From positions 1-64,000 of the forward strand of contig CAIWDD010000023.1 of NCBI GenBank assembly GCA_903911355.1: a stretch of 64,000 bases of DNA, read 5' to 3'. The notes beneath the pieces are model-generated. The model made no database searches. It was not told the DNA's origin and was given only the letters and a program-made list of their open reading frames with translations. How positions within the stretch are numbered: position 1 is the stretch's first letter; each line of letters begins with the position of its first letter. The translations under genes were made by a program, and so were the position numbers. The stretch is from an uncultured Nodularia sp. (GTDB taxonomy: Bacteria; Cyanobacteriota; Cyanobacteriia; Cyanobacteriales; Nostocaceae). Shown in pieces: positions 27,650 through 35,063 of the stretch.

Positions 27650-28267
27650 CTACAGTCCAATATTAAAAGCAACACAGATTCTTTCATCTGTGGATTGATT
27701 AGGATGAACGTAATGATTTAGATAAGCAGGAAATAAAATTAATAGGTCTTCTTGAGGAGTAAAGAAATAGCGATCAATATTATAAGGATTACTTTTATCA
27801 ACTAAATGAATGGGAAGAGTTAAGTTTTGTCCTGATACTGGACTGACGAGGACAATATCCCCCGAATTTTCCCTTGCCTGCAAATAATAAACTCCGCTAA
27901 AAAAAGCATTAGGATGGTTATGAACAACATTATACCCCCCTGGGGGATTAACATTAATCCAGGCTTTGGTTACTGATAGTTTGTGTCTGTTTTCATGATC
28001 AATTTGATAGTTATTACAAACAGTTTCATGGAAAGCCTGCAAAATTACATCCAATAGGTTTTTAAATAATAAACACTCATTGATATCATCTATGCACCTA
28101 GAAAATCCATCTCTAGTACTGCGATATTCTTGATAAATTCCCTGGTTTATGTACATTTTAAGACTTTCTTGAATAAGATCTGCCAGATATTCCTCAGATA
28201 AATTTAATTTAAATCCATATACAGGAGTAAAAAAAAGACGATTTTGAAATTTCTGTTCAACCACCAT
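27650..28267 (-). CDS. 2OG-Fe(II) oxygenase-like protein
   Basis: About 205 residues from the ATG at 28267, preceded by GGGAAGA; an ATG nine codons earlier lacks a site. The double-stranded beta-helix signature is present. VNPPGGYNVVHNHPNAFFSGVYYL provides the first His and an Asn/Asp-like ligand position. LLILFPAYLNHYVHPNQSTDERICVAFNI provides the distal His and a 2-oxoglutarate-binding Arg. It resembles a family of putative 2OG-Fe(II) oxygenases (TIGR02466-like) often found by tryptophan halogenases in cyanobacteria and proteobacteria. It would hydroxylate a side chain or act with the halogenase. The operon order is precursor 2, radical SAM, this gene, halogenase, flavoprotein. Confidence 0.82.
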   Translation of the reverse strand: MVVEQKFQNRLFFTPVYGFKLNLSEEYLADLIQESLKMYINQGIYQEYRSTRDGFSRCIDDINECLLFKNLLDVILQAFHETVCNNYQIDHENRHKLSVTKAWINVNPPGGYNVVHNHPNAFFSGVYYLQARENSGDIVLVSPVSGQNLTLPIHLVDKSNPYNIDRYFFTPQEDLLILFPAYLNHYVHPNQSTDERICVAFNIGL

Positions 28268-28340
28268 GTTTCTTCCCGATTTTTTGCATATCAAAAGTAA
28301 AAAAGTTGTCCATACTCAGTCAGCATGGACATTTTGGCAA

Positions 28341-29864
28341 CTAGCAACTAGAAACTGGCACATTGCGTTTTACCACAGGTTGAGCGCCAGAAACATAATC
28401 CTGATAACCCTGGGCAACATTGGCACGGAAACGATTAGCAAAACCATCGCAATAGTTACTATGAAAATTACCATTATGAGTCATTGCTAAAACTGCACAT
28501 CCTCCACCACAGTAAAAAGCATAAGGACATTTACGACAGGTTGGGTTAGTCACAACTGTCCGATTGCGCCAAGTTTGGTTCAATTCCTCATTTAGAATTA
28601 CTTCATTTTTGTCTGTAATATGACCAATACGAATTTTCTGATCGCCAGTTTTCTCCCAACAAGCGTAGATATCAGCAAAGGGATCAAAAACATACATTTT
28701 TTTATGTGCCTGACAAAAACTGGCTTTAAAAGGAGGTAAAGGCTTTTTATTTTGTGATGGATCCTTATATTGTGTAAACATATTTCGGATTGTGTCAGGC
28801 AAGGCATCATCTGGGGGTAAAATAACCGCCATACTCGGATATTCCTGACGCATTTGTTTTAAAGCCTTTTGCAAATGCCAGGAATTAAACGTTGTTTTTA
28901 CATCTGTATTTTCATTAGACGCATGAATTGGGGCTGTATAAGTAGCAAATCCTTCATAGTGATGCCAACCACGCGCTATAATTTCATCCGCTAACTGAGG
29001 TAGTTGTTGAATATTATTGCGGTCAATATTCATGCGTACACTCACCTGTACACCTAAGTCTAAAGCCATGGTAATGTTATCGGCGATTTTGGCAAATGAA
29101 CCGCTGCCATCTGCATATATCCGGCGTTTATTGTGCTCTATTGCCGGACCATCTAGGGTAATTTGCAGTGATGAAATTTTGTTGGGACTTAGCAAATCTT
29201 TATAAGCCTTTAATTCAGTGCCATTACTAATGGCATCGAATCGCGCCTCACCAAGAGATGATGCTTTATTAATTATATATTCAATAATTGAATAATTTTC
29301 TGCGAGTAATGGTTCTCCGCCGAAGAAGGTGATACCGCGAGGAATATTTAAGTCTGCTGGTACGCCATGACCTGCCTCAATTTTGGGCATAGCTGCGAAA
29401 ATCCTATCGACTATTTCAGGCTGCATAATTTGCAGCAGATGTTTAAAAGCCGAGTTAGTCCGCATATGATCTTGAAAACAATAAGCGCACCGCAGGTTAC
29501 AGCTATAGGTAGGCATAATAATATAGGCGGGCATCAAAAGACTTTCAATCTGATGTACTTTTGTTGCTATCTTGACGAAATGAGCTTCTTCTTCTTCCGG
29601 GGTCATTTCAGTCAAGTAACCCCGACGTTTGAGTGACTCCATTGTTGCCGGAGAAGGTGCAATGATATTTGACTCTAGAGGAGGTTGAGAAACCCATTCT
29701 CCATAGAGAGGTTTGGATTGATGTTTGCCTTGAGCAGAGCGTAAATAGGAGGCTATAGGTCGTTTAACTTTATCAAAGGCACCAGAGTAACCGTGTACCA
29801 GCAGGACTTCCTCCGGATTGTTAGGCAAATCTACATAAATTGTATAATTACTTGTCCGCAGCAT
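28341..29864 (-). CDS. Radical SAM/SPASM peptide maturase
   Basis: 507 residues. A 130-residue N-terminal region (possibly a leader-binding RRE-like domain, LLVHGYSGAFDKV) precedes the radical SAM cluster motif CNLRCAYC and then FFGGEPLL, the SAM-binding GGEP. The C-terminal SPASM part has cysteines in SFCQAHKK, IYACWEK, CRKCPYAFYCGGGC and NYCDGF, enough for auxiliary Fe-S clusters. Such enzymes form C-C, C-S or C-O cross-links or epimerise peptides. It directly follows precursor 2, separated only by a stem-loop, so that precursor's FYYGSGGNCSQW core is the likely substrate. The start has a good GGGAAAGAG site. The bond made cannot be predicted from sequence alone. Confidence 0.92.
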   Translation of the reverse strand: MLRTSNYTIYVDLPNNPEEVLLVHGYSGAFDKVKRPIASYLRSAQGKHQSKPLYGEWVSQPPLESNIIAPSPATMESLKRRGYLTEMTPEEEEAHFVKIATKVHQIESLLMPAYIIMPTYSCNLRCAYCFQDHMRTNSAFKHLLQIMQPEIVDRIFAAMPKIEAGHGVPADLNIPRGITFFGGEPLLAENYSIIEYIINKASSLGEARFDAISNGTELKAYKDLLSPNKISSLQITLDGPAIEHNKRRIYADGSGSFAKIADNITMALDLGVQVSVRMNIDRNNIQQLPQLADEIIARGWHHYEGFATYTAPIHASNENTDVKTTFNSWHLQKALKQMRQEYPSMAVILPPDDALPDTIRNMFTQYKDPSQNKKPLPPFKASFCQAHKKMYVFDPFADIYACWEKTGDQKIRIGHITDKNEVILNEELNQTWRNRTVVTNPTCRKCPYAFYCGGGCAVLAMTHNGNFHSNYCDGFANRFRANVAQGYQDYVSGAQPVVKRNVPVSSC

Positions 29865-29908
29865 ATTTTCTCTTTCCCATTTAAATAAATATATGTTGAG
29901 AATATGTT

Positions 29909-29951
29909 GAGAGCATACCCAACAATGTTTTTACAAGTTTGGGATGCTCTC
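29909..29951 (-). promoter_or_regulatory. Stem-loop between precursor 2 and the radical SAM gene
   Basis: GAGAGCAT-CCCAA pairs with TTGGGTATGCTCTC, a 13-bp stem with one bulge and a 16-nt loop. No T-run follows on the minus strand. It occupies the same place as the stem-loop after precursor 1, suggesting a common arrangement that separates precursor and enzyme mRNA levels. Confidence 0.6.
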
Positions 29952-30024
29952 CCTGTATTAAAGTGATTCTAAGATGGGCAGATGTGATAGTTGATTTGGA
30001 GCAAAACACATCACTCCTCATCTT

Positions 30025-30345
30025 TTACCATTGACTGCAATTTCCACCAGAACCATAATAAAATCCACCGGCAACAGCTTCCAGGGCATCTTCGGAAAGT
30101 TCCCCATCTGTTCCTACTGTTTCAGACAGACTTTCTAGTTGACCATCAGCACCTACACTGATCCCACGGGCTTCTAACTCACGCTGAAATTCTTCAGCAG
30201 TAAAATCTAGTCCTTCTTGTTTACCTAATTCTACAGTCAAATTGAATGCTGACTCGGAACTAGAAAGTCCAGTGGTTATCTGGTTACGCAGCGCCTCGTC
30301 TTGCTGGATGACTTCAATCATTTTTCTAGCATTTTCGGCGGACAT
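30025..30345 (-). CDS. RiPP precursor 2: Nif11-like leader, Gly-Gly site, short core FYYGSGGNCSQW
   Basis: 106 residues with a clear AGGAG site upstream. The leader starts MSAENARKMIEVIQQDEALR, contains LGKQEGLDFTAEEFQRELEARG (Nif11-like) and ends ELSEDALEAVAGG. The 12-residue core FYYGSGGNCSQW has three aromatic residues at its start, a Gly-rich middle, one Cys and a terminal Trp. Its last four residues CSQW parallel CSKW of precursor 1, although the cores are otherwise unrelated. It is the first gene of the right minus-strand arm, before the radical SAM, oxygenase, halogenase and flavoprotein genes. The C39 exporter is the likely leader protease. Confidence 0.88.
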   Translation of the reverse strand: MSAENARKMIEVIQQDEALRNQITTGLSSSESAFNLTVELGKQEGLDFTAEEFQRELEARGISVGADGQLESLSETVGTDGELSEDALEAVAGGFYYGSGGNCSQW

Positions 30346-30430
30346 ATCTTTTAAATCTCCTGAACACGACTTTTAACTTGACTGTTTTACAGTCTGCTCG
30401 CATCATATCAGAGCCATCAGGATTTGTGTT

Positions 30431-30478
30431 TCAGAAAAGTTATGGAAAGTTCAGGACTTTAGTTATGGAAAGTTCAGT
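30431..30478 (-). promoter_or_regulatory. Promoter box B upstream of precursor 2
   Basis: AGTTATGGAAAGTTCAG occurs twice in perfect copy on the plus strand (30438-30454 and 30461-30477), at a 23-bp period. On the minus strand each copy reads CTGAACTTTCCATAACT, with AACTTT repeated at 10-bp spacing in the copy nearer the gene. TATGAT, a good -10, lies downstream, but no good -35 is visible, which suits activator-dependent transcription. Confidence 0.55.
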
Positions 30479-30545
30479 ATTTATCACTTTTGTTAATTTT
30501 TATTTAAAAGATGATTAAATGTGACAATTTTATGATTTTTACAGT

Positions 30546-30810
30546 TAGGACTTACGCAACTGGCACAGGCAATCGCTAAGCGCTGCTTGCAACTGTGTGT
30601 AGCGATCGCTAAATAAAAATACATTGGTATTAAAGCTTTTTTCAGGCTCATGAAGTACACACAAATTCCCTATTTCCTGTTCCCTGTTCCATGAAAATAA
30701 AAAAATTGTACCTCACGAGTATGGGAAATACTATTGTGCTTGGTTTAATTTAAATTGTCGCGTGGCGCGGCTCCCCCCGCTCCCTATTTGTGCCAGTTGC
30801 GTAAGTCCTG
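30546..30810. mobile_element. MITE-like element with 22-bp terminal inverted repeats
   Basis: A 265-bp element without coding capacity. Its ends (30546-30567 and 30789-30810) are inverted repeats matching at 21 of 22 positions, beginning AGGACTTACGCAACTGGCAC after the variable end base. ACAGT flanks both sides (30541-30545, 30811-30815), consistent with a 5-bp target duplication. It holds a HIP1 site and a short TTCCTGTTCCCTGTTCC repeat. It sits between box B of precursor 2 and the end of the MBL gene. Confidence 0.75.
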
Positions 30811-30828
30811 ACAGTTTCAAAACATCAG

Positions 30829-32145
30829 CTATTGAGGTGTATCTTGACTGCCAAATATAAAGAGTAAAGTTTTGATTAATAAACCCAATTGTGCTTTAAC
30901 AGATAGATTGTGCTCATAATTAACCTTGAATAAAACTCGGTTAGAATACAGCATAAATTCGAGGATTGATTCACAAGAATTATCATCAATCATTTTCTCT
31001 ACCATGGTCGCGGGTATAGAAATTTTAATGAAGTAGTTATTAGATGTTTCCTGGAGATGCAGATTATCAATACAAACTGTCGATTTTTCGCAGTCTATTC
31101 TATAGCAAATACTACTATTATTACCCATCACCTCAAAACCAATCAGTTTATTTATAAAAATGGGTGTAACTACGGCAAAACGCCTTGTTAGGTGACTGAT
31201 AGTTTTTTCCTGGTATGCTTCTGGATTGCCAAAATCAAACTTGAGGATACTTTCTTGGTTAATGTAATCATTAATGTTATGTAGATATTCATCAAGACTT
31301 TCTCCCCAAAGGTTTTTATGATTAAAATATTGGCAAGAATCTAACTCTAAATCAATAATATCTCCCGGTTGCATTATCCAACATTTAGTTGTTGGTAAAT
31401 GATTGAGCAGTTTATTCTTAAAAATAGTTGGTGTCATTCTGTTATAGCCATTTAAATGAATTTGATCCCGCTGACAATAAGTCAATGTCATTGAATAAGG
31501 AATTATGGTTTTAGGTTGCAGAATTTTAATTACGTCTATCTGAGATTGCAAAAACTTCTCTTCGTCTTCTGCTACTTCTTTGCTTATATCTTCAGGTGAT
31601 CTATATGATAAAGTTGGTTGATGATTCGCGAAATTAGTATATAGGAGAAAAGCATAATCAATTTTAAAATTATCGGCTATTTTTGAGAGGGTTCTAGTAG
31701 TTAATCTACAATCATTTTGATGCAGTATCACTTTATCTCCAACTTTGATTAATAAAACAGTATCAATAGGGTCATCCCAGTAACTTGTTACTTCTACTGA
31801 GTCATTGAGTTTTACCGTTTGACCATTTTCTAAAAGCCTGATTTGCTCATACCCTATATCTCTATATCTTTTTTCTAAATCTGGTCTTTCGCTAGGTAAA
31901 ATAACTGTTTCTACTTGATTTTTGATTTGCTGGAGAGTTTGGGGATGGCAATGATCTATGTGAATATGTGAACTATAGATGTAGGTTAATTTACCAAACA
32001 TCTCAGGTATAATTTTTCTGGGGGGAAAGTGAAACAAATTGGTGGCAAAAAATGGTTCCAGAAAGTAACAAGGGTCAGTCAGAAGGGAAAAGTTCGCACT
32101 TCTTAATAATAAGGAGGCATGGGTGATATATTCGATGTTCATCAT
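30829..32145 (-). CDS. Metallo-beta-lactamase-fold protein beside precursor 2
   Basis: 438 residues. The N-terminal 230 are an MBL fold: IEYITHASLLLRSANFSLLTDPCYF, the metal motif SSHIHIDHCHP (HxHxDH), then LIKVGDKVILHQNDCRL. The overall look is nearest to UlaG/CMP-Neu5Ac-hydroxylase-like MBL proteins. The C-terminal 200 residues are not recognised. It is a distant paralogue of the MBL protein at 11115-12566, which also neighbours a precursor but carries its extra domain at the N-terminus. It has its own promoter box (C) and precedes precursor 2 in the same direction, with the MITE-like element in between. Substrate unknown. Confidence 0.8.
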   Translation of the reverse strand: MMNIEYITHASLLLRSANFSLLTDPCYFLEPFFATNLFHFPPRKIIPEMFGKLTYIYSSHIHIDHCHPQTLQQIKNQVETVILPSERPDLEKRYRDIGYEQIRLLENGQTVKLNDSVEVTSYWDDPIDTVLLIKVGDKVILHQNDCRLTTRTLSKIADNFKIDYAFLLYTNFANHQPTLSYRSPEDISKEVAEDEEKFLQSQIDVIKILQPKTIIPYSMTLTYCQRDQIHLNGYNRMTPTIFKNKLLNHLPTTKCWIMQPGDIIDLELDSCQYFNHKNLWGESLDEYLHNINDYINQESILKFDFGNPEAYQEKTISHLTRRFAVVTPIFINKLIGFEVMGNNSSICYRIDCEKSTVCIDNLHLQETSNNYFIKISIPATMVEKMIDDNSCESILEFMLYSNRVLFKVNYEHNLSVKAQLGLLIKTLLFIFGSQDTPQ

Positions 32146-32203
32146 GTTGGGGTAAGTATGATAATCAGTGATCTGAGATGATTATATTATGAACATTGCA
32201 CCT

Positions 32204-32225
32204 GGGAAGTTATGAAAAGTTCAGG
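32204..32225 (-). promoter_or_regulatory. Promoter box C upstream of the MBL gene
   Basis: AGTTATGAAAAGTTCAG (plus strand, 32208-32224) matches the box B repeat at 16 of 17 positions. On the minus strand it reads CTGAACTTTTCATAACT and is followed by a TATAAT-like -10 (CATAATATAATC). It lies 59 bp before the start codon. Confidence 0.55.
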
Positions 32226-32423
32226 TATTTGATTTCTGTATTGGTAATTTCGGCAAACTCTACTAATATGATCACTAGCTCAAGACTTGCGTCCTCATAG
32301 TTAGTAAAGGTCAGGTAGCTAGTAACCCTGACTACAACCCAAACAATATAAATTTGTGTCAAACTTGCGTAAGTAAGTCATATAAGTCCTATAACTATCA
32401 GTTTTTGATTCTTACTTTTACAC

Positions 32424-33827
32424 ATGAATGAGTCTCTCCCTATAGCTGTATTCCTAGGTCCATCTTTACCCAGACATAAAGCTGCTCAAATTCTTAATGC
32501 TCAATACTATCCGCCAGCCAGTAAAGGGGATATTTACCGTATTATTACTTCAGGGGTAAAGGTAATCATTCTAATTGATGGAATTTTCCACGGTAAACCT
32601 TCCATTTGGCATCGTGAACTTATTCACGCTATAGAAGAAGGGATTCAAGTGTTTGGTGCATCTAGTATGGGAGCCTTAAGGGCCTCAGAATTAGAGGCTT
32701 TGGGTATGGTTGGTTATGGTAAAGTGTTTGAATGGTATCGTGACGGTGTATTAGAGGGTGATGACGAGGTAGCTCTTGTACACGGAACAGAAGAGTCCGA
32801 TTTTATTCCCATGTCTGAGCCGTTGGTGAATATCCGTTATACTTTACTCAAAGGTGTAGAAGACAACTGTTTAACTGTTGAACAAGCAGAGGACTTGATC
32901 GCTGAGGCTAAACAACTTTACTATCCACAGCGTTCATATCACCATCTACTTCAAAGTTCATTAATGGAAAAATTACCTCCACAACAGGCGTATAAACTAA
33001 AGCAGTACTTACAAGATAACCAAATTAATATCAAGCAAGTTGATGCCATTGGATTATTGAAACTATATGCTAGTCTCGGTGAAAATACTACAGTAGGGCA
33101 AAAGCAGCGTTTATGTTATCCCTCAATAGATTTACAGTTTGAGCGATCCAAAATGACTGGATTTATCAGCCCTCACGGGTTGAAAATTGGGAAGGATATC
33201 TTACAGATGCTCAAACAAGATTTGGAATTTCAAGATAGAATGCGATCGCAACTATCAAAACGGCGTTTTCTCCTGGCCTGGGCTAGACAAAATCAGATAT
33301 GTGTACCCCCAGTACAATGGCACAGCTATCAAGAACAATGGCAACAAAAATATGGTATTCTCGAAAAAGATCAGTGGTTAAAATCTAATGGATTAACTAC
33401 ATCAGCCTACGAAGAAATACTTAAAGATTATTGTTTAGTTGATTGGATTGTTAACCAAAGTCCAAACTACTTTGGGATTTCTTGGAACTATCAAACAGCC
33501 CTGAATGTGGAATTACCCTTAACTAATAACCTTGCATCAGGTGTGAATCTCTGGGAACGTTTGTCAGCGCGTCGTTTCATTGTCCAATGGTCTAAACAAA
33601 ATGGTATTGTTTGTCCAGAAACAGAACTCAAGAGTTATCTGGAAACATGGAGGAGAGTCAATAGCTTGATTAACCAAGAAGATCAAGTTTGGCTGGAAGA
33701 AAAAGCACTAGAAACCTGGATCGTCCACAAGCAACCAGAGTACTTTGGTATATCTTGGTCTTTTCCCCTAGCATTATTCCAAGAATGCCAAATTACTGGT
33801 AGATCCGCACAAATGCTATTAGTTTGA
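32424..33827 (+). CDS. TfuA-like protein with duplicated C-terminal domain
   Basis: 467 residues. The N-terminal 240 are a TfuA core: VFLGPSLPRHKA, YYPPASKGDIYRII, ILIDGIFHGKPSIWHREL, GASSMGALRASELEALGMVGYG and DGVLEGDDEVALVH. TfuA proteins partner YcaO enzymes, either in backbone thioamidation or, as in trifolitoxin, in azoline formation. The remaining 230 residues are unusual. A module of about 90 residues occurs twice (about 278-370 and 382-460), each copy with RRF...W..QN.I..P.....SY.E.W near its start and DWIV..SPNYFGISW or TWIVHKQPEYFGISW near its end. The module is not recognised. It is followed by the YcaO gene after 40 nt, forming an operon read away from the precursor 2 arm. Confidence 0.85.
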   Translation: MNESLPIAVFLGPSLPRHKAAQILNAQYYPPASKGDIYRIITSGVKVIILIDGIFHGKPSIWHRELIHAIEEGIQVFGASSMGALRASELEALGMVGYGKVFEWYRDGVLEGDDEVALVHGTEESDFIPMSEPLVNIRYTLLKGVEDNCLTVEQAEDLIAEAKQLYYPQRSYHHLLQSSLMEKLPPQQAYKLKQYLQDNQINIKQVDAIGLLKLYASLGENTTVGQKQRLCYPSIDLQFERSKMTGFISPHGLKIGKDILQMLKQDLEFQDRMRSQLSKRRFLLAWARQNQICVPPVQWHSYQEQWQQKYGILEKDQWLKSNGLTTSAYEEILKDYCLVDWIVNQSPNYFGISWNYQTALNVELPLTNNLASGVNLWERLSARRFIVQWSKQNGIVCPETELKSYLETWRRVNSLINQEDQVWLEEKALETWIVHKQPEYFGISWSFPLALFQECQITGRSAQMLLV

Positions 33828-33867
33828 TGTCATTTTTTAATCTTTCTATACTACCGAGAGCTTACTG

Positions 33868-35037
33868 ATGGATATTTTAGACAAAAATTATACTTATGGC
33901 ACACATCGTTTAATACCTCCAGAGCAGACTTTAGCCAAAATCCAACCTCACTTATTGACAATGGGGATTACCCGTTGTGCTGATGTTACAGGATTAGATC
34001 GACTTGGTATCCCGGTTTATTGTGCTATTAGACCCACAAGACCTTGGTTACAAGTTAGTAATGGTAAAGGTATATCTCATACGACAGCCAAGGTTTCGGC
34101 CTTAATGGAAGCAATTGAGGTTTTTCATGCAGAAACCCCGGGTGAGGGTTTGCTGCGTGAGAGTCTGACATCTCTGGAGTCAGCTGGAAAGCAGGTGATA
34201 AAACCTCATGTTCTGCCAGAATATCTTAATGAAACTTACTTTCATCCCAACTTTATCCTCGACTGGGTTCAAGGAGAAGAATTACTTAGTAATACACAAG
34301 TCTGGTTACCAGCCAGTGCGATTTATGATTGTTCTGCTCTTGATTCTCCTAATTTGTACCGCATTGGAACTAACGGTCTGGCCAGTGGAAATCATGTTAT
34401 AGAAGCAACACTGCATGGTCTTTACGAGGTGATCGAACGGGATGCTATTGCTCACCTTGTAGTTAAAGGACGTTTAAATCTTCAGACAAAATCTAAATTT
34501 ATAGATATAAATACTATAGATGACCCTTGGGTAAAAACCTTATCACATCGCATCAAGGCTGCTGACTTTAAACTTGTTCTCATCTGGGTAGAAAGTTGTA
34601 TTGCTGTTAACACATTTTGGGCTATTCTTCTTGATCAAAATCCCTATAACCCCACCCTTATAGTTAATGTAGGCTACGGAACACATCTTAGCCCTAGTGT
34701 GGCTGCAACCAGAGCTATTACTGAAGCAGCACAGTCGCGCTTAACATTTATTCATGGCGCAAGGGATGATCTCAAGTCCGAGGAAGTTTTTGAGAACACT
34801 AATACCCATCGCCAACTCTACAATTATTTTGATCGCATAACCAGCACATGCTCCTGGAAAACATTAATTAATTATGCTCAACAAGAGTTATTTGCAGACT
34901 ATAATTACGTTTTACAATCCCTTGCAAATACAGGCTACAACAATGTTTATCGTGTTGATTTGACGCGACAACCTTTTAATATTTCTGTGGTCAAAGTTTT
35001 TGTACCCGGCTTAATTATGAATCATTCTCTATTTTAA
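33868..35037 (+). CDS. YcaO-domain enzyme (TfuA-linked)
   Basis: 389 residues with the ATP-binding signatures of the YcaO fold: SALMEAIEVFHAE, GLYEVIERDAIAHL and EAAQSRLTF. The N-terminal GTHR..PPEQTLAKIQPHL and the end VVKVFVPGL are also usual for the group. YcaO enzymes phosphorylate backbone amides, giving azolines from Cys/Ser/Thr or, with TfuA and a sulfur source, thioamides. No E1-like/ocin-ThiF-type gene is in the window, so the TfuA protein is its only visible partner. The Cys-Ser pair near the C-terminus of both precursors is the obvious place for azoline formation. That is an inference. Confidence 0.9.
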   Translation: MDILDKNYTYGTHRLIPPEQTLAKIQPHLLTMGITRCADVTGLDRLGIPVYCAIRPTRPWLQVSNGKGISHTTAKVSALMEAIEVFHAETPGEGLLRESLTSLESAGKQVIKPHVLPEYLNETYFHPNFILDWVQGEELLSNTQVWLPASAIYDCSALDSPNLYRIGTNGLASGNHVIEATLHGLYEVIERDAIAHLVVKGRLNLQTKSKFIDINTIDDPWVKTLSHRIKAADFKLVLIWVESCIAVNTFWAILLDQNPYNPTLIVNVGYGTHLSPSVAATRAITEAAQSRLTFIHGARDDLKSEEVFENTNTHRQLYNYFDRITSTCSWKTLINYAQQELFADYNYVLQSLANTGYNNVYRVDLTRQPFNISVVKVFVPGLIMNHSLF

Positions 35038-35063
35038 TCTGGGTGGGTCATACAGAATTGGTT

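Noticed and set aside
27646-27687. Earlier start for the halogenase
   Set aside because: It would overlap the oxygenase end by 38 bp. The ATG at 27645 directly precedes the FAD motif at the usual distance.
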